From Treponema sp. (lineage in GTDB: Bacteria; Spirochaetota; Spirochaetia; Treponematales; Breznakiellaceae): a stretch of 10,677 bases of DNA. The DNA lies in assembly GCA_009784995.1 (NCBI GenBank), contig WQXE01000062.1, positions 1 to 10,677 on the forward strand, written 5' to 3'. The notes beneath the pieces were generated by a model. It was not told the origin of the DNA and searched no databases. It saw nothing but the letters and a program-made list of their open reading frames with translations. A program made the position numbers and the translations under genes. Below are positions 1 to 6,514 of the stretch, piece after piece. Position 1 is the first letter of the stretch, and the number at the start of each line of letters is the position of its first letter.

Positions 1-245
1 AAGACTTCGCCTTCAATAACCCTTACAAGTTTACCTTGAGGATGTGTTTTTTGAAAATGCAAACCGCGTAATACGCCTTTATTTGAACGAGACTGATTAT
101 CCTGAACAAAATGAGAAGAAATACCGGCTTCTTCATAATCCCGGGAAGACCAGCATTCAAAGAAATAACCGCGCTCATCTCCGAATATTTTAGGCTGAAT
201 TTCGAAAAGTCCCTTAATTGGGCATGGATTAAATGTAAAAGGCAT
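1..245 (-). CDS. rfbC: dTDP-4-dehydrorhamnose 3,5-epimerase, 3' end missing (runs off window)
   Basis: RfbC/RmlC epimerises dTDP-4-keto-6-deoxyglucose at C3 and C5 in the cytoplasm, the third step of dTDP-L-rhamnose synthesis. Reading the minus strand from the ATG at 245-243 gives 81 complete codons, open to the window edge. Visible family motifs are DERGYFFE (23-30), VLRGLHFQ (58-65) and PQGKLVRVIEGEV (69-81). His63 and Lys72 fall where the RmlC catalytic base and its neighbouring lysine are expected. The full family length is about 180 residues, so roughly the C-terminal half lies outside the window. The start codon shares one base with the rfbA stop (TAATG), so translation is probably coupled. 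The start also agrees with the usual RmlC N-terminus, which begins a few residues before the I-x-G-L-x-E-I-x-P segment. Confidence 0.95.
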   Translation of the reverse strand, partial: MPFTFNPCPIKGLFEIQPKIFGDERGYFFECWSSRDYEEAGISSHFVQDNQSRSNKGVLRGLHFQKTHPQGKLVRVIEGEV

Positions 246-1120
246 TAATTATTCTCCGCAATATATTTTAGATAATTGCCGTATTCAGTTTTATATTCTG
301 ACGCCAGATTTAAAAGTTCGTCTTTGGATATCCATTTATTATTATAAGATATTTCTTCGATGCATGAAACATACATTCCCTGGCGTTTTTGTATTGTCTC
401 TATAAAGTTTGACGCTTCCAACAAACCATCATATGTACCGGTATCCAGCCATGCCAAGCCGCGTCCCAGAATTTCTACAGTAAGATTATTTTTATCCAGA
501 TATGTATTGTTAACCGCAGTAATTTCAATTTCACCGCGTGCAGAAGGTTTTACGTTTTTTGCTATATTAATAACATTATTGTCATAAAAATAAAGGCCCG
601 GGACTGCATAATGTGATTTCGGCTTTGCAGGTTTTTCCTCTATTGATAATGCCTTTCCGTCTGCATCAAATTCAACAACGCCATACGAAGACGGGTCTTT
701 AACGTAATAGCCGAATATTACTCCGCCGCCATTTTCTGTTACTTTATGTGAAGCATTACGCAATACTTTGCTGAATCCGCTTCCGTAAAAAATATTATCG
801 CCAAGAACAAGAGCGCAGGAATCATTTCCTATAAAACTGTCACCAAGAATAAATGCGTCGGCAAGTCCCCGTGGGCTTTCCTGTATTTTATATTCAAATC
901 GCATGCCCAGCCATGAGCCGTCTGCAAATAGTTCTTTAAATACCGGCAGATCCCGCGGAGTAGAAATTATAAGAACTTCTCTGATATTCGCAAGCATAAG
1001 TACGGAAAGAGGGTAGTAAATCATTGGCTTGTCGTAAAGCGGAAGTATTTGTTTGGATACAGCTTTTGTTATTGGATAAAGTCTTGTACCCGCTCCTCCT
1101 GCTAATATAATACCTTTCAT
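245..1120 (-). CDS. rfbA: Glucose-1-phosphate thymidylyltransferase
   Basis: RfbA/RmlA joins dTTP and glucose-1-phosphate to make dTDP-glucose, the entry step to dTDP-rhamnose. The protein has 291 residues, the usual length of the long RmlA type. The nucleotide-binding loop GGAGTRLYP (8-16) is followed by SKQILPLYDKPMIYYPLS (22-39), with Lys23 in the expected place. LGDNIFYG (106-113) carries the metal-binding Asp108. The sugar-binding segments IEEKP and WLDTGTYDGLLEA are present. A strong ribosome binding site, AAAGGAG (1136-1130), supports the ATG at 1120. It sits 34 bases after ugd and overlaps rfbC by one base. rfbB and rfbD are not in view and probably lie beyond the left edge. Nothing is missing from the active site. 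Confidence 0.97.
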   Translation of the reverse strand: MKGIILAGGAGTRLYPITKAVSKQILPLYDKPMIYYPLSVLMLANIREVLIISTPRDLPVFKELFADGSWLGMRFEYKIQESPRGLADAFILGDSFIGNDSCALVLGDNIFYGSGFSKVLRNASHKVTENGGGVIFGYYVKDPSSYGVVEFDADGKALSIEEKPAKPKSHYAVPGLYFYDNNVINIAKNVKPSARGEIEITAVNNTYLDKNNLTVEILGRGLAWLDTGTYDGLLEASNFIETIQKRQGMYVSCIEEISYNNKWISKDELLNLASEYKTEYGNYLKYIAENN

Positions 1121-1154
1121 GTTTTTTAGCTCCTTTGCATTATTAAATAAAAAA

Positions 1155-2480
1155 TCATATTTTCCCTATACAGAAATATTTAAAACCCATTGATGTAATA
1201 TCTTCGCCTTTATATATATTGCGTAAATCAATAAAAAACGGAGAAGACAGCAGTTCCTTTACTTTTTCCAGGTCCAGGTTTCTGAATTGATTCCATTCAG
1301 TAATAATAACAAGAGCATCAGAACCTTTAATAGCGTCATATTCATCCGCTGCAAAATACAAACAGTCATTAATTGACTTTAATCTCCACATTGCTTCATT
1401 CATGGCGGCAGGATCAAAGAGACGTAATTTTGAACCTTTAGATGTCAGATATTCACAAATTGTTATAGCAGGAGATTCTCTCATATCGTCGGTATTTGGT
1501 TTAAATGCAAGGCCAAGGATAGCTATTGTTTTTCCGGAAAGTTCTCCAATAGCAGATTCTATTTTTTTTGCAGCACGGATTTTTTGTTCTTCATTTGTCT
1601 GTAATGTAGCTTCAACAATGTTTAATATCACATTATGTTCTTTGGCAATTTTTACTAAAGCATTTGTGTCTTTTGGAAAACATGAACCGCCGTAACCGGG
1701 ACCGGGATTTAAAAACCTGGATCCAATTCTGCTGTCTTTGCCCATTCCTTTGGCAACTTCCAGAATATCAGCTCCTGTATGTTCACAAAGATTGGCGATT
1801 TCGTTAATAAAAGTTATTTTAACTGCAAGGAATGCATTAGAAGCGTATTTTATCATTTCTGCAGATTCAATATTGGTTTCTATAATATTTGTTTCGTTAA
1901 GATCAAGAGAGCGGTAAACATCTTTCATAATATCACATGCTCGTCTGCTTTCGCTGCCAATTACTATCCGATCCGGATGCGTAAAATCATTAACAGCAGA
2001 ACCTTCGCGTAAAAACTCTGGATTGGATACAACGTCAAATTCAATGTTTATGTTTCGTTTGTTTAGTTCTTTTTTTACCCAGCCATAAACTTTTTTTCCG
2101 GTGCCAACAGGAACAGTGCTTTTATTTACGATAACCGTATAATGATTTATTAATTTTCCAATTTGACGGGCTGCTTCTTCTACATAAACAAGATCTGCGC
2201 TGCCGTCATCTGCGGGAGGTGTACCAACGGCAATAAAAACAACATTACTTTCCTTAATTGCAGAAGCGAGATCTGTTGTAAATAAAAGTCTGCCGCTTTT
2301 ACTGTTCCGTTCTACTACAACATCAAGTCCAGGTTCAAAAATAGGTATAATTCCTTTTTTGAGAGATTCGATTTTTCCGGCATTATTATCTACACAAATA
2401 ACATGATTGCCAAAATCGGCGAGGCAGGCGCCGGAAACCGAACCAACATAACCTGTTCCAATTACTGTAATTTTTGCCAT
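1155..2480 (-). CDS. ugd: UDP-glucose 6-dehydrogenase
   Basis: Ugd oxidises UDP-glucose twice with NAD+ to give UDP-glucuronate, a precursor of acidic surface polysaccharides. The 441 residues match the usual length of bacterial enzymes (tuaD/rkpK type). The N-terminal Rossmann motif is GTGYVGSVSGACLA (8-21). The GTPP loop (86-89) and the STVPVGTG segment (121-128) follow. The central helix has IKYASNAFLAVKITFINE with catalytic Lys211. The nucleophile Cys267 lies in GPGYGGSCFPKD (260-271). The C-terminal domain has a second dinucleotide-type motif ending LGLAFKPNTDDMRESPA. A weak AGGA ribosome binding site overlaps the TAG stop of the upstream outer-membrane protein, so it depends on the same transcript. 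All recognised catalytic residues are present. The product could feed glucuronate into the same polymer as rhamnose from rfbA/rfbC. Confidence 0.97.
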   Translation of the reverse strand: MAKITVIGTGYVGSVSGACLADFGNHVICVDNNAGKIESLKKGIIPIFEPGLDVVVERNSKSGRLLFTTDLASAIKESNVVFIAVGTPPADDGSADLVYVEEAARQIGKLINHYTVIVNKSTVPVGTGKKVYGWVKKELNKRNINIEFDVVSNPEFLREGSAVNDFTHPDRIVIGSESRRACDIMKDVYRSLDLNETNIIETNIESAEMIKYASNAFLAVKITFINEIANLCEHTGADILEVAKGMGKDSRIGSRFLNPGPGYGGSCFPKDTNALVKIAKEHNVILNIVEATLQTNEEQKIRAAKKIESAIGELSGKTIAILGLAFKPNTDDMRESPAITICEYLTSKGSKLRLFDPAAMNEAMWRLKSINDCLYFAADEYDAIKGSDALVIITEWNQFRNLDLEKVKELLSSPFFIDLRNIYKGEDITSMGFKYFCIGKI

Positions 2481-2489
2481 AACATAATC

Positions 2490-3998
2490 CTAATAATGAA
2501 GATCTGTACCTATAAATAATTCCATAGGTATTCTACTCGAAATATCAGAAAAATTCCAAGATGCCGAAATCCTTAAATAAAGGCTGCGGAAAAAGTCCGG
2601 AAAAACGATAAATTCAAACCCTCCGGAAAAAAGCAGATTATTTTTATTAAAAAGCCCTGATTTTTCCGGATTTTTATATAAAGCTATGTCAATTATGGGG
2701 CTTAAATGTATATCTATATCAAAAACACGGATTCCGCTGTTCAGACGTTCTGAAGGTCTTATCCTTAAAACTCTTATTGGGAGATCCAGATTTAAAGAAA
2801 TCATAAAATCGGCTTTTATTTCATTATCAATAACTCCGCGAAGGACATCTCCGGCATTGTAATTAATGGAATTAAAAAGATGGAGATATATAAATCGCAA
2901 GGAAAAACCAAAAAAATCGTTAAATAAAAAATGCCCTGTAAATAAAAATCTTACATCGCTTTTTAACGGATGCGGATTCTCTTCCGATTCATAAAAATCA
3001 TAATTAAATGAATTGGATAAACTTGCATAAAAACCCCTTTGAAAATTTTCTATCCAGTCTATACGTCCAAAATTAATAGAATGATTAAAATTCAAATATG
3101 GCCCTTTTTTATTGTCAGATAAAACCCAGGGAGATATCTCATGATTAAATACAGCGGTTATTTCCGGTGTATAGACAATTTCGCCATAATTGTCCGGGAA
3201 AAAAACAATTGGTATCTTCCAGGTAATAAAAGGACGGCTGGATATATAAAAGCCTTCCTGGAAATTTCCGTATAAAGATTTTTCAAAATCTTCGTTTTCT
3301 TCGTTATAAATTAGATGAACATTAAAGCCAAATTTTGGAGTGGTAAAACTGATAGGTATATCTATGGATAAACCAGTAACATTTTTATAATACCAGTTTA
3401 GTTCCATGTCCGGACGATAGATAATGTCATGATCAAAGATAAAGTTCCAGTTTAAACCAAAGAGTCTGAATGGTATATCTGAGTTTAGTAAAAATGAAAA
3501 AAAGTTTCGCCCTTCAATGTCCCGGGAATAACCAATGTCAAGTTTTAAAGGATTCATTGTTCCCAGAAAATTATAATCACGGCCCTTAATTGTTATATCA
3601 AAACCGGTACTGGAACTGTATTGAGGGCGGGGAATAGCGACTATATTCCATGTATCGTAAATATTAATAATAAGGTCAACTTCATTTTTACCGTCATAAC
3701 GAACCTGTCCAACAGTGTATTCAATAATAACGCTTTCAAAGATTCTTTCATTAATGAGAAGCTGTTGTTTATTAAGGATATATTTTTCAAGATTGGAAAA
3801 ACCGGATATTTCTTCTCCTTGTGCAAGATCCGCCTTGTTAATTACTGCATATGGACGTGTAATACCGTTAATATTAAATGTAAAAGAATTGATAATAAAA
3901 ATTGAATCGCTGTAATTTTCTGTTTCTTCATAAGAATAAACAGGAAAACTTATGATAATGATTAATGTGAAATGTGTAATTAATGATTGAAACTTCAA
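2490..3998 (-). CDS. Outer-membrane beta-barrel protein with one POTRA-like domain (BamA-like), TTG start
   Basis: This is a 502-residue protein of unproven function. Residues 1-22 form a signal peptide: a short basic start, the hydrophobic run LIIIISFP, and a probable cut after VYS. Residues about 36-118 have a POTRA-like beta-alpha-alpha-beta-beta layout: a residue-47 TRPYAVINKADL segment, a helix with ILNKQQLLINERIFESV, then two strands ending INIYDTWNIVAIPRP. From about residue 125 to the end it alternates amphipathic aromatic strands, starting with GRDYNFLGT, as in Omp85 barrels, and ends in aromatic Tyr502. The only plausible start is TTG at 3998, which overlaps the aroB stop as TTGA. 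No ATG lies near the signal peptide, and AAAGGG sits rather far upstream, so translation is probably coupled to aroB. With one POTRA it is smaller than BamA or TamA. It could be an exporter or insertase, or a plain barrel. Homology is inferred from pattern only. Confidence 0.72.
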   Translation of the reverse strand: MKFQSLITHFTLIIIISFPVYSYEETENYSDSIFIINSFTFNINGITRPYAVINKADLAQGEEISGFSNLEKYILNKQQLLINERIFESVIIEYTVGQVRYDGKNEVDLIINIYDTWNIVAIPRPQYSSSTGFDITIKGRDYNFLGTMNPLKLDIGYSRDIEGRNFFSFLLNSDIPFRLFGLNWNFIFDHDIIYRPDMELNWYYKNVTGLSIDIPISFTTPKFGFNVHLIYNEENEDFEKSLYGNFQEGFYISSRPFITWKIPIVFFPDNYGEIVYTPEITAVFNHEISPWVLSDNKKGPYLNFNHSINFGRIDWIENFQRGFYASLSNSFNYDFYESEENPHPLKSDVRFLFTGHFLFNDFFGFSLRFIYLHLFNSINYNAGDVLRGVIDNEIKADFMISLNLDLPIRVLRIRPSERLNSGIRVFDIDIHLSPIIDIALYKNPEKSGLFNKNNLLFSGGFEFIVFPDFFRSLYLRISASWNFSDISSRIPMELFIGTDLHY

Positions 3999-5083
3999 GA
4001 TAATGGCAATCCCTTTAATATGTTTTTTAATAAGTTTAGTTCATCTTCTGATTCAATAATTACAGGATGGGCGCTTTTTTCGTCAGGTATAATAAATGTT
4101 AGTTTGCCTTGTTTTTTCTTTTTATCGCTTTTCATTAAGGTAATTAATGAGTTAAAATCAGGAGCGAGAGGATGAGGACAAGTACATTCATAACCAAATG
4201 AATTAATAATTTCTTTTATTTTCTTAGCTCTTGTCTCAGGCGTAATTCCAAGCGCAAGGCCAAGATCGCATGCGCGGATAATTCCCCACGCGACTGCTTC
4301 TCCATGAGAAATATTTCCAAGACCAACAGAGCTTTCAAGAGCATGTCCGAATGTGTGTCCCAGATTAAGAAGTTTACGCTTTCCGGATTCCCGGAGATCT
4401 TCTGTTACTATACTGCTCTTATAAAGAACAGCTCTTTTTATACATTTACCAAGTAAATCATTATCCAGTAATAATTTATATTCAAATTTATTATTATTCA
4501 GATTAGCGTTAATTATTATTAATTGATTTAAAAAGTCATCGCTTTCAAGAACGGCTGTTTTTATTAATTCTGCCATGCCGCTTTTCCAGTTTAAACAAGA
4601 AAGTGTGGAGAGTGAATTAACAGGGATAAAGACTTTTTCAGCAGGAAAAAAACTTCCGGCAAGATTCTTAATGTTAAAAAGATCAAAACCGGTTTTTCCG
4701 CCGACAGACGCGTCAACCATCCCTAAAAGGGTTGTAGATACAAGAATAAACCTGCATCCTCTCATATATATAGAAGCAGCAAAACCGGTTATGTCGCCGA
4801 TAACACCGCCGCCGACAGCGATAAAAATACAATCTCGGCCAAGACCGGCATCATGAGCAGATTTTAGAATTGTTTCAACAGATTTCCAATTTTTGTTTTC
4901 TTCGCCGCTTTTTAGTATACAAAGCGGTATTTTGTTTTTTCCGTAAATTTTAGCTGCAATAGGAGCCGTATTTTCATCAGCTATGATAAGTAATCTGTTT
5001 AATTCATCAGTAATTATATTAATATCAGGAATTTCTTTAGTAATGTAAACACTGGATGTAAATTCGCCAAATTTATATGTCAT
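3995..5083 (-). CDS. aroB: 3-dehydroquinate synthase
   Basis: AroB converts DAHP to 3-dehydroquinate, the second step of the shikimate pathway, using NAD+ and a divalent metal. The 362 residues are the usual length. The NAD-binding motif GGGVIGDITGFAASIYMRG (91-109) is complete. STTLLGMVDASVGGKTGFD (116-134) and NLAGSFFPAEKV (140-151) follow. Metal ligands expected from the family are Glu172 (GMAELIK), His243 (LGHTFGHA) and His260 (SHGEAVAWG). Arg236, Asn240 and His247 match further active-site positions. These are AroB signatures; I see no reason to call it a sugar-cyclase relative such as 2-deoxy-scyllo-inosose synthase, although the family is shared. The ATG at 5083 is preceded by TGAGGT. 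It is the first gene of the left-hand operon and overlaps the outer-membrane protein gene by four bases. Confidence 0.95.
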   Translation of the reverse strand: MTYKFGEFTSSVYITKEIPDINIITDELNRLLIIADENTAPIAAKIYGKNKIPLCILKSGEENKNWKSVETILKSAHDAGLGRDCIFIAVGGGVIGDITGFAASIYMRGCRFILVSTTLLGMVDASVGGKTGFDLFNIKNLAGSFFPAEKVFIPVNSLSTLSCLNWKSGMAELIKTAVLESDDFLNQLIIINANLNNNKFEYKLLLDNDLLGKCIKRAVLYKSSIVTEDLRESGKRKLLNLGHTFGHALESSVGLGNISHGEAVAWGIIRACDLGLALGITPETRAKKIKEIINSFGYECTCPHPLAPDFNSLITLMKSDKKKKQGKLTFIIPDEKSAHPVIIESEDELNLLKNILKGLPLS

Positions 5084-5166
5084 TTAAAACCTCAATGTGG
5101 TTAATAATCGTTAATTTTAATAAAAAGGCGGCCGAAACACGCTCAATCTAACCCATTTATTGTAAT

Positions 5167-5175
5167 ATTATAACA
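5167..5175 (-). promoter_or_regulatory. Extended -10 promoter for the aroB operon
   Basis: The minus strand reads TGT-TATAAT: a consensus -10 hexamer at 5172-5167 with the TGn extension at 5175-5173. No good -35 is visible 16-18 bases upstream, which is usual for extended -10 promoters. Transcription would begin near 5160 and give a leader of about 76 bases before the aroB ATG. It lies about 40 bases after the FAD-subunit stop. No convincing terminator separates the two operons, so read-through is possible. Confidence 0.55.
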
Positions 5176-5211
5176 CAATATCATGAAAAAGCATGACTTA
5201 CAAGGGATGAG

Positions 5212-6045
5212 TTATTCTGAGAGTTTATATATGTTTTCTTCTATGCTGTTTAGAAGAGAATTCTTTGAAATTTCACTTAATTCCTGTTTTTCAATAAGAA
5301 ATTCTTTCCAGTTTTCAATAAAATCGTCGGCAGTTTTCCGGCTAAATGGTAAATATTTGCCGTTTAATATATCTTCTCCATTTTTATTTCGCAGAAGAGT
5401 GTTTCCCTTGATAATAACTCTTATATCAATCAGCATATTTTTCTGTGTTTTAACAAGAAATACAAGCGCTTCATTCTTTATATAATTTTCGCTGTAAAAT
5501 TTTTTATATATTGCATAATCCCATTGATGAAGGGGTAGTCTGATTCGGCTGAGTATTTCCTGACTTTCCAGAGATGTATTTTCTTCTGAATGAAAACGAG
5601 CTGCGGAAACCCATCGTGTATTATTGGAAATGCCCCGGAATTCATATTGAGCATCCAGAGCTGTAAGTACAGCGGGTAAATCCATTAGACGGGACGTACT
5701 GCAAATATTACCTCCAATTGTCGCTATATTTCTTAGTTGTACACCTGCGATACTTTCAATGCATTTACGCAGGATTTCCGGAACTATTTTTCCCAAAGTT
5801 ACAAGTTTGTTTAATTTGGTCATTGAGCCGATTTCCAGATACTGTTCTGTTCTGGTAATTCTGTGCAGTTCATCAATTTTATCAAGACAAAGAAAAATAG
5901 GAGGAAGGTCAAGTACATCTTTTTCCTGTCTGCCGATTATATTTGTTCCTCCGGCATAAGGAACAGCGCCTGGGAATCGATTCCATGCCGCGAAAAATTC
6001 CTGAAAGGAATTAGGAAAAATTACCTGATTAAGAGGAGCGTCCAT
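5212..6045 (-). CDS. Xanthine dehydrogenase-family FAD-binding subunit
   Basis: This is the medium, FAD-carrying subunit (XdhB/CoxM type) of a molybdenum hydroxylase-like complex. It would pass electrons from the 2Fe-2S clusters to FAD and then to NAD+ or another acceptor. It has 277 residues, near the usual 280-295. The FAD pyrophosphate loop is AGGTNIIG (31-38), and the second FAD motif is RNIATIGGN (105-113), followed by STSRLMDLPAVLTALDA. The C-terminal part fits the CO dehydrogenase flavoprotein C-terminal domain but is divergent. There is no 4Fe-4S insertion, which argues against 4-hydroxybenzoyl-CoA reductase. The ATG at 6045 has a strong AAGGAG (6056-6051), so this start is preferred although it overlaps the 2Fe-2S gene by 17 bases. 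It is the last gene of its operon. The real substrate of the complex is unknown. Confidence 0.88.
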   Translation of the reverse strand: MDAPLNQVIFPNSFQEFFAAWNRFPGAVPYAGGTNIIGRQEKDVLDLPPIFLCLDKIDELHRITRTEQYLEIGSMTKLNKLVTLGKIVPEILRKCIESIAGVQLRNIATIGGNICSTSRLMDLPAVLTALDAQYEFRGISNNTRWVSAARFHSEENTSLESQEILSRIRLPLHQWDYAIYKKFYSENYIKNEALVFLVKTQKNMLIDIRVIIKGNTLLRNKNGEDILNGKYLPFSRKTADDFIENWKEFLIEKQELSEISKNSLLNSIEENIYKLSE

Positions 6046-6514
6046 AAAGTCTCCTTGATCGTGTCACGGCGATTGAATTTACAGCTTTTATAAGTCTCTC
6101 TACATTGGTACAGCGGCATTTTATTCCGGAAAACCCCATTAATATTTCTTCTTTGGTCGGAGCCGGGATTTTATCAAGAAGTGCTTCTGTACAAAGAACT
6201 TTTCCGGCTTCGCAATAACCGCAATTTCCCAAATGCTCGTCAATGAAAGCGGCAATTATTTCCTGGTATTCAATTGTTTGGGAAAATCCTTCTATGGTGA
6301 TTACTTCGCGCCCTCTGATTTTAAAAGCGGGGATAAGGCAGGCAGGACTGACTTGTCCGTTAAAGATTACCGAGCATGCTCCGCATTGTCCTGCGAGACA
6401 ACCGGGTTTTGATCCGAATAAACCAAAGTGTCCGCGTAATATATCGATTAATCTAACGCCTGTCTCTCCCTGGAAAACTACATCTTCGCCGTTTAATATA
6501 AAATTAATTGTCAT
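6029..6514 (-). CDS. Xanthine dehydrogenase-family 2Fe-2S subunit
   Basis: This is the small electron-transfer subunit (XdhC/CoxS type), carrying two 2Fe-2S clusters between the molybdenum site and FAD. It has 161 residues, the usual size. The N-terminal ferredoxin-like domain binds one cluster through Cys39, Cys44, Cys47 and Cys59 (GCLAGQCGAC pattern, then 11 residues to the last Cys). The C-terminal helical domain binds the second through Cys98, Cys101, Cys133 and Cys135. All eight cysteines are present. The segment round the second cluster reads NCGYCEAG where the family usually has QCGFCTPG, and CRCTNVE where it usually has CRCTGY. The Gln normally hydrogen-bonds the pterin, so this change matches the altered large subunit. 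The start overlaps the large-subunit stop by four bases (ATGA) with only a weak ribosome binding site, which suggests coupling. Confidence 0.9.
   Translation of the reverse strand: MTINFILNGEDVVFQGETGVRLIDILRGHFGLFGSKPGCLAGQCGACSVIFNGQVSPACLIPAFKIRGREVITIEGFSQTIEYQEIIAAFIDEHLGNCGYCEAGKVLCTEALLDKIPAPTKEEILMGFSGIKCRCTNVERLIKAVNSIAVTRSRRLYGRSS

Noticed and set aside
3641..3826. Minus-strand 61-codon open frame inside the outer-membrane protein gene
   Set aside because: It overlaps the POTRA-like region in another frame, with no family match. It is a shadow of the real gene.
5129..5134. CGGCCG palindrome in the aroB leader as a hairpin or attenuator
   Set aside because: It has no loop and no extended stem, and no alternative pairing partner or leader peptide could be found.
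5181..5196. TCATG-AAAAAG-CATGA hairpin after the FAD-subunit gene as a terminator
   Set aside because: The stem is only five pairs with low GC, and no T-run follows directly on the minus strand. It also lies just upstream of the aroB -10. Not enough to call a terminator.
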